Below the pieces are notes generated by a model. The model had not been told where the DNA came from. It worked only from the letters and a program-made list of their open reading frames with translations, and searched no databases. A stretch of 5,140 nucleotides of DNA. It comes from Candidatus Heimdallarchaeota archaeon. Lineage in GTDB: Archaea > Asgardarchaeota > Heimdallarchaeia > Heimdallarchaeales > Heimdallarchaeaceae. The stretch is taken from positions 1 to 5,140 of the forward strand of contig JAGLTP010000686.1 in the NCBI GenBank assembly GCA_023135215.1. The letters run 5' to 3'. Below, piece by piece: positions 1 to 5,140 of the stretch. Each line of letters opens with the position of its first letter. Within the stretch, counting starts at the first letter, position 1. The translations under genes and the position numbers were made by a program.

Positions 1-207
1 GCTATATGCTTAAGTGTAAAACAAGCTGCACAAGAAATGATAAAGAAAGGGCAATACAATGATGATGGTCTGAATAAAATTGAAATGGCTTTTAGGGCTT
101 ATGATCCCTGTTTGGCTTGCGCAACTCATTCTTTGCCAGGACAAATGCCAATATCTGTTGAGATTTATGATCATAAAAAACAATTAATTAGAGTCATAAA
201 AAGATAA
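1..207 (+). CDS. mvhA: [NiFe]-hydrogenase large (alpha) subunit, group 3c MvhA/VhuA-like, C-terminal fragment
   Basis: This is the last 68 residues of a reading frame that enters from the left edge and stops at TAA 205-207. It carries RAYDPCLACATH (residues 32-43). This is the C-terminal DPCxxC(x)xH signature of [NiFe]-hydrogenase large subunits, whose two cysteines (37 and 40 here) bind the Ni-Fe centre that splits H2. A 25-residue tail (SLPGQMPISVEIYD and on) follows the histidine. In this family the C-terminal extension is normally removed after that His or the next residue by a maturation endopeptidase, so the tail is probably a propeptide. The motif wording and the mvhD-type gene directly downstream favour the cytoplasmic F420-non-reducing, Hdr-linked group 3c over the group 3b sulfhydrogenase. 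The small subunit (MvhG-like) is not in the window and is expected upstream. The family call is firm; the subgroup is less so because only the tail is visible. Confidence -1.
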   Translation, partial: AICLSVKQAAQEMIKKGQYNDDGLNKIEMAFRAYDPCLACATHSLPGQMPISVEIYDHKKQLIRVIKR

Positions 208-210
208 AAT

Positions 211-216
211 AGGGGA
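211..216 (+). promoter_or_regulatory. Ribosome binding site for the mvhD-like gene
   Basis: AGGGGA lies 5 bases before the ATG at 222, in the 14-base gap after the hydrogenase stop codon. It supports this start and internal re-initiation within a polycistronic message. No promoter-like element fits in the gap. Confidence -1.
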
Positions 217-221
217 ACGAA

Positions 222-647
222 ATGGAAGATTTCGAGCCTAAGATAATAGGCTTCCTTTGTAATTGGTGTTCCTATGCTGGAGCAGATTTAGCAGGAACAA
301 GTAGAATACAGTATCCAGCGAATATCAGAATTATACGAGTCATGTGTTCAGGTAGAATTAATCCTATGTTTGTTGTTAATGCCCTCCAACAGGGAGCTGA
401 TGGGGTTTTAATAGGAGGATGCCATCCTGGGGATTGTCACTATCAACATGGTAACTATCAGGCAAGAAGAAGAATTACCGTGATGAAAAAATTGCTTGAG
501 TTTTTAGGTATTGACCCTGATAGAGTTAGGATGACATGGGTTTCTGCAGCAGAAGGAAGGAAATTTGCAGATGTCATTAAAGAAGTTACTGAAGACGTTA
601 AGAAATTAGGACCAATAAAGCAGATTAGGAGGAAGAATGAATGGTAG
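222..647 (+). CDS. mvhD: MvhD/FlxD-type [2Fe-2S] electron-transfer subunit linking hydrogenase or Flx to HdrA
   Basis: This 141-residue soluble protein has the size and cysteine pattern of the methyl-viologen hydrogenase delta subunit family (MvhD, called FlxD when beside flx genes). Visible cysteines are C13 and C16 in FLCNWCSY, C42 in MCSGRI, and C67 and C72 in GGCHPGDCHYQHGN. All lie in the blocks typical of the family, which binds one [2Fe-2S] cluster. In the Mvh-Hdr complex MvhD passes electrons from the hydrogenase to the FAD subunit HdrA. There is no signal peptide or membrane segment. It starts 14 bases after the hydrogenase large-subunit gene, and its last 7 bases overlap the next gene, implying translational coupling. 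In this operon it could serve the hydrogenase, the NAD(P)H module, or both; the sequence cannot say which. The family identification is very secure. Confidence -1.
   Translation: MEDFEPKIIGFLCNWCSYAGADLAGTSRIQYPANIRIIRVMCSGRINPMFVVNALQQGADGVLIGGCHPGDCHYQHGNYQARRRITVMKKLLEFLGIDPDRVRMTWVSAAEGRKFADVIKEVTEDVKKLGPIKQIRRKNEW
627..632 (+). promoter_or_regulatory. Ribosome binding site inside the 3' end of the mvhD-like gene
   Basis: A perfect AGGAGG sits within the mvhD coding sequence, 8 bases before the ATG at 641. It fixes the start of the next gene even though that start overlaps the mvhD stop codon (TAG 645-647). Confidence -1.
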
Positions 648-1624
648 ACCAAAAGGAACTCATAGACGCCGTAAAGGAAACAATATCCCGAGAAGATGTG
701 AGGTATATTGTAGGGTATGAAAAGGGCACGTTTGGTTTCGAAACTGCACCTTCATTTGCCTATACTTCTGATGATGCTGGAAAATTCATATTTAATCCTC
801 TTTGCACTAAAAATCTTGTAGTCTATCCAATTTTAGAAGAAAAGCTTCCTCTGAAAAGAGAAGAACAAGTGGATGATCGTAAAATTGGTATTGTCGTTAA
901 AGGATGTGATTCAAGAGCAGTAGTGCAGATTCTTCAAGAGAAGGGCTTGAAGAGAGAGAATCTTGTATTAATTGGAATACCTTGTACAGGAGTTATAGAT
1001 ACTAAAAAAATTAAAAACAAATTCCCTAATCAAACTGAATATACTGATGTTAAAGAAGACAAAAATCACTACGTTTTTTCAATTGAAGATTCAGTTCAAA
1101 AGATACCAAAAGAAGAATTATTAGCAGACGTTTGTAAGGAATGTGAATATCCAAACCCAGTCATATATGACATCATGATTGGAGAAGAAATAGAAGTTGA
1201 TACAGAACCAACCTATAATAAAGTAAGAGAATTTGAAGAGAAAACTTTGTCTGAAAAATGGGAATATTGGGAGAAACATTTTGAGAATTGTATAAGATGT
1301 TACGCATGTAGAGAAGCTTGTCCATTATGCTATTGTAAAACTTGTATGGCTGATCTCCTTGACCCACAATGGATAAGAAGATCGGTCAATCTTTCCGAAA
1401 ACACTGCATGGAACATAATGAGAGCTTTTCATTTAGCTGGAAGATGTGTGAGTTGTGGAGAATGTGAAAGAGCTTGTCCTGCTGAAATTCCTTTAATGAA
1501 GCTAAACAAAATGCTGGAAAAGGAAATTAAGGAATCATTTGATTACACAGCAGGTTTGGATCCTGAGGAGAAAACTTTGTTTGGGACTTTTAATCCAGAT
1601 GATCCAGAAGAATTCATAATGTGA
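641..1624 (+). CDS. Two-cluster [4Fe-4S] ferredoxin-domain protein, FlxC-like (diverged HydB paralogue)
   Basis: This is a 327-residue cytoplasmic iron-sulfur protein. The N-terminal part (about 1-180) has isolated cysteines in VKGCDSRAV (C89) and LIGIPCTGV (C115), plus C55 and a CKEC pair (C165, C168). The GCDSRA and IGIPC blocks recall the core of HydB/FlxB and, more loosely, FrhB-like proteins. The C-terminal part (about 215-285) holds two ferredoxin motifs of the form CxxCxxCxxxCP: C217/C220/C223/C227 and C269/C272/C275/C279. Three further cysteines (C230, C232, C235) follow directly after the first motif. In flx-hdr loci two such proteins (FlxB and FlxC) are thought to relay electrons between the NAD(P)H-oxidising flavoprotein and HdrA; this one most likely fills the FlxC position. 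It overlaps mvhD by 7 bases and lies 9 bases before the HydB-like gene. The electron-carrier role is well supported. The exact subunit name is an inference from context, so no symbol is given. Confidence -1.
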   Translation: MVDQKELIDAVKETISREDVRYIVGYEKGTFGFETAPSFAYTSDDAGKFIFNPLCTKNLVVYPILEEKLPLKREEQVDDRKIGIVVKGCDSRAVVQILQEKGLKRENLVLIGIPCTGVIDTKKIKNKFPNQTEYTDVKEDKNHYVFSIEDSVQKIPKEELLADVCKECEYPNPVIYDIMIGEEIEVDTEPTYNKVREFEEKTLSEKWEYWEKHFENCIRCYACREACPLCYCKTCMADLLDPQWIRRSVNLSENTAWNIMRAFHLAGRCVSCGECERACPAEIPLMKLNKMLEKEIKESFDYTAGLDPEEKTLFGTFNPDDPEEFIM

Positions 1625-1627
1625 GGT
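1623..1627 (+). promoter_or_regulatory. Ribosome binding site overlapping the upstream stop codon
   Basis: GAGGT shares two bases with the TGA stop (1622-1624) of the preceding gene and lies 6 bases before the ATG at 1634. It supports that start and tight coupling of the two iron-sulfur genes. It is the weakest Shine-Dalgarno sequence of the set. Confidence -1.
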
Positions 1628-1633
1628 AATAAA

Positions 1634-2659
1634 ATGGAAAATGCAATACTATCCAAGGAAAAGTTTCCAGAGTTAGTTAATCTGATTGCTGCAAAAAATA
1701 AGCTATTTGCGCCTGTCAAAGAAAATGGTTTTTCCTTGTTTAAGCAAGTGAAAGAAGCATCAGAGATTGACACATCTTATGTAAATACCAGAGTACCTCC
1801 AAAATCTATAATATTCAAACAAACTGAAACTTTATTCCGCTTTACTCCTGGAAAAAAGGGAAATGTTGAAGCTATACCTGAAGAAAATGAAAAGATTGTA
1901 ATCTATGCAATCAGAACTTGTGATGCTAAAGCATTTGCACTTCTTGATCCTGTTTTCCTTGGAGATTTTGAAGATCCATATTATTCAGCAAGAAGAAGAA
2001 ATAGTGTTTTGATAGGTCTGAGTTGCAGCAACCCAGGACCAGCTTGTTTCTGCACATCATTTGACGATAGCCCTTCTTCAAAGGAGTATGTTGATATTTT
2101 ATTTACTGATATTGGCGATAATTATTATGTTGAAGGAAACACCGAAATTGGAAAGAAATTCTTAGAAGAATATAAAACTCTCTTCGATTCAGCTTCTGAT
2201 GAGAATGTAAAATCACGTGATACTGTAGAAAAAGAAGCTATTGGAAAGATAAAACGTACTATGAAACTTACTGGAGTTGCGGAAAAACTAGATGGAATGT
2301 TTGAGCATTCAATCTGGTATGAATACGCTAGAAAATGTATTGGATGTGGAACGTGTACATATCTCTGTCCAACTTGTCACTGTTTTGACATGCAGGATGA
2401 GAGTACATTAAATAAAGGAGCTCGTATTCGTGTATGGGATTCCTGCATGTATCCAGAATATACACAGCATGCATCAGGGCACAATCCTCGACCTACAAGA
2501 ATGAATAGAATACGAAACAGAGTGTACCACAAATTCAATTATTTCCCAAAAAATGCTGAAGTATTTGGCTGCACTGGTTGTGGAAGATGTATAGAATATT
2601 GCTCTGCTAATATTGATATTATTGAAATTATAAATAAAATAGGGGAGGTAGAAGAATGA
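1634..2659 (+). CDS. Sulfhydrogenase beta-type (HydB/AsrA/FlxB) iron-sulfur subunit
   Basis: This 341-residue protein matches the beta subunit family of sulfhydrogenase (HydB), anaerobic sulfite reductase A and FlxB. The N-terminal region has the family blocks VNTRVPPKS (50-58), IRTCDAKAF (93-101, C96), DPYYSARR (114-121) and LIGLSCSNPGPACFC (126-140, with C131, C138, C140). The C-terminal ferredoxin module has C235/C238/C241/C245 (followed by P) and C313/C316/C319/C323. Extra cysteines C248 and C250 follow the first motif. The linker ASGHNPRPT...HKFNYF (280-304) is also typical. The second motif ends CSAN and not CP, which is tolerated in the family. Its role is to carry electrons between the flavoprotein encoded next (HydG/FlxA type) and the partner enzyme. 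That gene starts inside this one's stop codon (ATGA overlap at 2656-2659), as is common for this subunit pair. With hydrogenase, mvhD and hdrA alongside, the FlxB role is preferred over AsrA. The gene family is secure; the symbol is left open. Confidence -1.
   Translation: MENAILSKEKFPELVNLIAAKNKLFAPVKENGFSLFKQVKEASEIDTSYVNTRVPPKSIIFKQTETLFRFTPGKKGNVEAIPEENEKIVIYAIRTCDAKAFALLDPVFLGDFEDPYYSARRRNSVLIGLSCSNPGPACFCTSFDDSPSSKEYVDILFTDIGDNYYVEGNTEIGKKFLEEYKTLFDSASDENVKSRDTVEKEAIGKIKRTMKLTGVAEKLDGMFEHSIWYEYARKCIGCGTCTYLCPTCHCFDMQDESTLNKGARIRVWDSCMYPEYTQHASGHNPRPTRMNRIRNRVYHKFNYFPKNAEVFGCTGCGRCIEYCSANIDIIEIINKIGEVEE
2642..2649 (+). promoter_or_regulatory. Ribosome binding site for the flavoprotein gene, inside the HydB-like gene
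   Basis: GGGGAGGT lies 6 bases before the ATG at 2656, within the last codons of the HydB-like gene. It confirms the start that forms the 4-base ATGA overlap with that gene's stop codon. Confidence -1.
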
Positions 2660-3495
2660 AAGCGAATCCTTACTTACCATCTTTAGCAATTATCGAAGGA
2701 ATAAAAGAGGAAGTTGAAGGGCATAGAGCAATCAAAACCTTCAGATTAGCATTTCAAGATGATAAGAATAAAAAAGATTTCAGTTACATTCCAGGACAAT
2801 GTGTTATGGTTAGTCTCTTTGGTTCAGGAGAATGTATGTTTGCAATATCATCCTCACCAACACAAAAGGATTACATTGAAGTCAGTGTAATGAAACACGG
2901 TAAAGTTACCTCAGCTTTACACAAATTAGAGGAAGGGGATACAATCGGGATCAGAGGTCCTTATGGTAACAACTTTGATGTTGAAGGGTGGAAGAAAAAG
3001 AATCTAATCTTCATAGGAGGAGGAATCGGTCAAGCTCCCTTACGATCAGTTATCAATTACACATTAGATAATCGTGAAGATTATGGAAATTTAGAAATTA
3101 TTTATGGAGCACGAACAAGTGCAGATCTTTGTTATAAAGATGAATTTGTTGAATTAGAAAAAAGAAATGATGTAAAGGTACATCTCTCAATTGATGTTGA
3201 GGAAGAAGGTTGGGATAAGTTTGTTGGTTTTGTTCCAGATAATCTACTGGAAGTTAATCCTGCACCCGAAAATGCAATTGCAATAACTTGTGGTCCTCCA
3301 ATAATGATCCACTATGTTATACAGAATCTTTTGAAGCTAGGATTCAAAGAAGAGCAAATTTACACCACTTTAGAAATGAGAATGAAATGTGGTATAGGTA
3401 TTTGTGGGAGATGTAACATTGGTAATCTTTACGTTTGTAAAGACGGTCCAGTGTTTTCTTATGATCAATTAAAGGAACTTCAAGGAGATATGTAG
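2656..3495 (+). CDS. FAD/NAD(P)-binding [2Fe-2S] oxidoreductase, HydG/FlxA type (PyrK-like)
   Basis: This 279-residue soluble flavoprotein belongs to the ferredoxin-NADP reductase superfamily, in the branch with sulfhydrogenase gamma (HydG), AsrB, FlxA and PyrK. An N-terminal FAD-binding barrel (about 10-105) includes IPGQCVMV, FAISSSP (62-68, the flavin-contacting RxYS-like motif) and GPYG (101-104). The NAD(P)-binding domain has FIGGGIGQAPLRS (119-131), the YGART block (150-154) and TCGPPIM (211-217). The C-terminus binds a [2Fe-2S] cluster through C245-x4-C250-x2-C253-x7-C261. Length and domain order are complete. It should exchange a hydride with NAD(P)H and pass single electrons through the [2Fe-2S] centre to the HydB-like partner encoded just upstream. 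NADH versus NADPH preference cannot be read with confidence. It ends 14 bases before hdrA, which fits a FlxA role feeding an Hdr complex. PyrK is unlikely because no pyrimidine genes are present. The family is very secure; flxA is the likely symbol but hydG is the alternative. Confidence -1.
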   Translation: MKANPYLPSLAIIEGIKEEVEGHRAIKTFRLAFQDDKNKKDFSYIPGQCVMVSLFGSGECMFAISSSPTQKDYIEVSVMKHGKVTSALHKLEEGDTIGIRGPYGNNFDVEGWKKKNLIFIGGGIGQAPLRSVINYTLDNREDYGNLEIIYGARTSADLCYKDEFVELEKRNDVKVHLSIDVEEEGWDKFVGFVPDNLLEVNPAPENAIAITCGPPIMIHYVIQNLLKLGFKEEQIYTTLEMRMKCGIGICGRCNIGNLYVCKDGPVFSYDQLKELQGDM

Positions 3496-3497
3496 AA

Positions 3498-3503
3498 GAG
3501 GAG
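3498..3503 (+). promoter_or_regulatory. Ribosome binding site for hdrA
   Basis: GAGGAG in the 14-base gap (3496-3509) lies 6 bases before the ATG at 3510. It fixes that codon as the hdrA start, in agreement with the conserved N-terminus MKIGVYVCECG. Confidence -1.
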
Positions 3504-3509
3504 AAAAGT

Positions 3510-5140
3510 ATGAAAATTGGAGTATATGTATGTGAATGTGGGAGTAACATTGCAGGTACCGTAGATACAGACGAAGTAGCCGATAGTGTTAAATTATTAC
3601 CAAATGTTGTAGTGAGTCGTGTCTATAAATACGAATGCTCAGATCCAGGACAAGAATTAATCAGACAAGATATAGAGGAATTTGGTTTAGATAAGGTTGT
3701 AGTAGCAGCTTGTTCTCCTAGTATGCATGAACCAACATTTCGTGCAGTGCTAGAAGATAAAGGATTAAATCCATATTGTCTAGAAATGGTTAACATTCGA
3801 GAACAGTGTTCATGGGTTCATGCTGATAAAGATAAAGGAACAGATAAAGCAGTATCTCTCGTAAAAGGAGCAGTTATGCGATCAGAGTTAATGGAACCTT
3901 TAGATAGAAAAAAGGTTGGTGTTACCTCAAAAGCTCTTGTTATTGGAGGAGGAATAGCAGGAATTCAAGCAGCTCTAGACATCGCAAACTCTGGATATGA
4001 AGTTACACTTGTTGAGAAGAAATCTACAATTGGAGGGAAGATGGCACAGTTAGACAAAACTTTTCCAACTTTGGATTGTTCCCAGTGTATCTTAAGTCCT
4101 AAAATGGTTGATGTTGGACGTCATCCCAATATCACCCTATATGCAAATAGTGAAGTAGATCAAGTTGATGGTTATATAGGAAATTTCAAAGTTAAGATTA
4201 AGAGAAATCCTAGATATGTAATTGAAGATAAATGCACTTTATGTGATGATTGTGTTCCAGTATGTCCGGTAATTGTGCATGATGAATATAATGAAAATCT
4301 TTCTCCAAGAAAAGCTATCTATATTGCCTATCCTCAAGCAGTTCCTGCATCTTATATAATTGATCCTGATAATTGTTTAGGAATCGAACCGTTGATTTGC
4401 TCTAAATGTAGAGATGTATGTGGACCAGAAGCTATAGACTTTGATATGAAAGAAGAAATTATTGAAGATGAATTCGGTGCAATAATAGTCGCTACAGGAT
4501 ATGAACTATATCCAATACCCAATATTGGGGAGTATGGTTATGGTACTATTCATGATGTTATTTCTGGCCTAGAGTTTGAACGAATTCTAGCTGCGAATGG
4601 ACCAACCGCTGGAGTAGTGAGAAGACCTTCAGATGGAAAAATACCTCAAGCAGTTGTTTTTATTCACTGTGCGGGTTCTAGAGACCCTGCTAAAAACCTT
4701 TCTTATTGTTCAAAGATTTGCTGTATGTATGCAATCAAACATGCTTTGCAATATAAACATCATGTGCATGATGGTTTAGCAGTGAACTTCTATATTGACA
4801 TAAGAACAGGTGGCAAGGATTATGAGGAGTTCTACAAAAGAGCAGCTGAAGAAGAGAAAGTTATTTTTATTAGAGGGAAGGTTTCAGAAGTTTTACAAGA
4901 TGGAGATCGAATATTGATTAAAGGAGTTAATACTTTAACAGCTGAATCAATTGAAATGCATGCGGATCTGGTAGTTTTAGCAACAGGTATTCAACCAAGT
5001 GAGGGTACAAAAGAAGTTGCTAGTATGCTTAAACTTTCTAGAGATATGTCAGGATTTGTTAAGGAAGCTCATCCAAAACTTAAACCAGTTGAAACTTCGA
5101 TGTCTGGAGTTTATATCGCAGGAACAGTTTCAGGTCCAAA
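3510..5140 (+). CDS. hdrA: Heterodisulfide reductase subunit A (HdrA), FAD and iron-sulfur subunit; 3' end beyond window
   Basis: An open frame of 543 codons runs off the right edge. HdrA is the flavoprotein hub of HdrABC complexes; in methanogens its FAD bifurcates electrons between ferredoxin and the HdrBC disulfide reductase. An N-terminal domain (1-130) has C8/C10 and YECSDPGQE. The Rossmann FAD motif VIGGGIAGIQAAL spans 144-156, and the family signature LDCSQCILSPKMVDVGRHPN spans 188-207. An inserted ferredoxin module follows: C242/C245/C248/C252, then C289-x7-C297-x2-C300-x3-C304. C387, C400, C404 and C405 (HCAGSRD, then YCSKICCMYAIK) fit the unusual C-x12-C-x3-CC cluster site known in HdrA. 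A second nucleotide-binding block, VLATGIQPS (489-497), and GVYIAGT (533-539) come near the edge. Roughly 100 more residues, usually including a C-terminal ferredoxin domain, are expected beyond it. Position 404/405 is ordinary Cys-Cys; no in-frame TGA for selenocysteine is present. The identification is very secure. Confidence -1.
   Translation, partial: MKIGVYVCECGSNIAGTVDTDEVADSVKLLPNVVVSRVYKYECSDPGQELIRQDIEEFGLDKVVVAACSPSMHEPTFRAVLEDKGLNPYCLEMVNIREQCSWVHADKDKGTDKAVSLVKGAVMRSELMEPLDRKKVGVTSKALVIGGGIAGIQAALDIANSGYEVTLVEKKSTIGGKMAQLDKTFPTLDCSQCILSPKMVDVGRHPNITLYANSEVDQVDGYIGNFKVKIKRNPRYVIEDKCTLCDDCVPVCPVIVHDEYNENLSPRKAIYIAYPQAVPASYIIDPDNCLGIEPLICSKCRDVCGPEAIDFDMKEEIIEDEFGAIIVATGYELYPIPNIGEYGYGTIHDVISGLEFERILAANGPTAGVVRRPSDGKIPQAVVFIHCAGSRDPAKNLSYCSKICCMYAIKHALQYKHHVHDGLAVNFYIDIRTGGKDYEEFYKRAAEEEKVIFIRGKVSEVLQDGDRILIKGVNTLTAESIEMHADLVVLATGIQPSEGTKEVASMLKLSRDMSGFVKEAHPKLKPVETSMSGVYIAGTVSGP

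Noticed and set aside
1634..3495. Anaerobic sulfite reductase AsrAB
   Set aside because: AsrA and AsrB belong to the same families as these two genes, but the siroheme subunit AsrC is absent here and the next gene is hdrA. Hydrogenase and mvhD lie upstream, so a Flx/HydBG-type role fits better.
2656..3495. PyrK, the dihydroorotate dehydrogenase electron-transfer subunit
   Set aside because: The fold and [2Fe-2S] motif are shared, but there is no pyrD or other pyrimidine gene. The overlap with a HydB-like gene is characteristic of hydrogenase/Flx modules.
1..3495. A plain group 3b sulfhydrogenase operon (HydBGDA)
   Set aside because: HydB- and HydG-like genes are present, but the large-subunit tail reads like group 3c. 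An mvhD gene and hdrA are also part of the run, which is not the standard hydBGDA arrangement.
3496..3509. Possible internal promoter or terminator before hdrA
   Set aside because: The gap is only 14 bases and is mostly Shine-Dalgarno sequence. No inverted repeat, T-run or TATA-like box fits there.
458..3550. Several minus-strand open frames of about 64-76 codons (458-652, 1173-1367, 1543-1773, 2474-2689, 3344-3550)
   Set aside because: All lie opposite well-identified plus-strand genes or across their junctions, show no recognisable motifs, and look like chance open frames in AT-rich DNA.
1..5140. CRISPR, mobile element, tRNA/rRNA, defence or other undescribed system
   Set aside because: Coding sequence fills nearly the whole window, all of it in known redox families. 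No direct repeats, terminal inverted repeats, or structured RNA were seen on reading either strand.

Overview
The window holds one uninterrupted plus-strand run of six genes for soluble anaerobic electron transfer, with both end genes cut by the window edges. The DNA is AT-rich by eye. Arginine is mostly AGA/AGG, ATA isoleucine is common, and every start seen is ATG behind a strong purine-rich Shine-Dalgarno sequence. With the protein content, this suggests an anaerobic archaeon (methanogen relatives or an AT-rich Asgard lineage such as Lokiarchaeia are plausible) or a strictly anaerobic bacterium. The sequence alone does not settle the taxon.

Layout: (1) 1-207, the C-terminus of a group 3c-type (MvhA/VhuA-like) [NiFe]-hydrogenase large subunit with the nickel-binding DPCxxC motif. 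(2) 222-647, an MvhD/FlxD [2Fe-2S] adaptor. (3) 641-1624 and (4) 1634-2659, two related but diverged iron-sulfur proteins, each with a cysteine-bearing N-terminal domain and a C-terminal two-cluster ferredoxin module. The second is clearly of the sulfhydrogenase beta (HydB)/AsrA/FlxB type. (5) 2656-3495, a HydG/AsrB/FlxA/PyrK-type FAD, NAD(P) and [2Fe-2S] reductase. (6) 3510 to beyond 5140, HdrA, the flavin subunit of heterodisulfide reductase and the site of electron bifurcation in known complexes. Genes overlap by 7 and 4 bases or are separated by at most 14 bases, so they are almost certainly one transcript. No promoter, terminator, RNA gene, repeat or mobile element was found, and no gap exceeds 14 bases.

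How they could work together (inference): the hydrogenase would feed H2 electrons through the MvhD-type protein into HdrA. The HydB/HydG-like (Flx-type) module would exchange electrons with NAD(P)H. HdrA, with HdrB and HdrC expected downstream, would split electron pairs between ferredoxin and a disulfide or another high-potential acceptor. The notable point is that hydrogenase, NAD(P)H-oxidoreductase and Hdr modules are joined in one operon around a single visible MvhD/FlxD. All the parts belong to known families, so any novelty lies in the combination and not in a new protein class.
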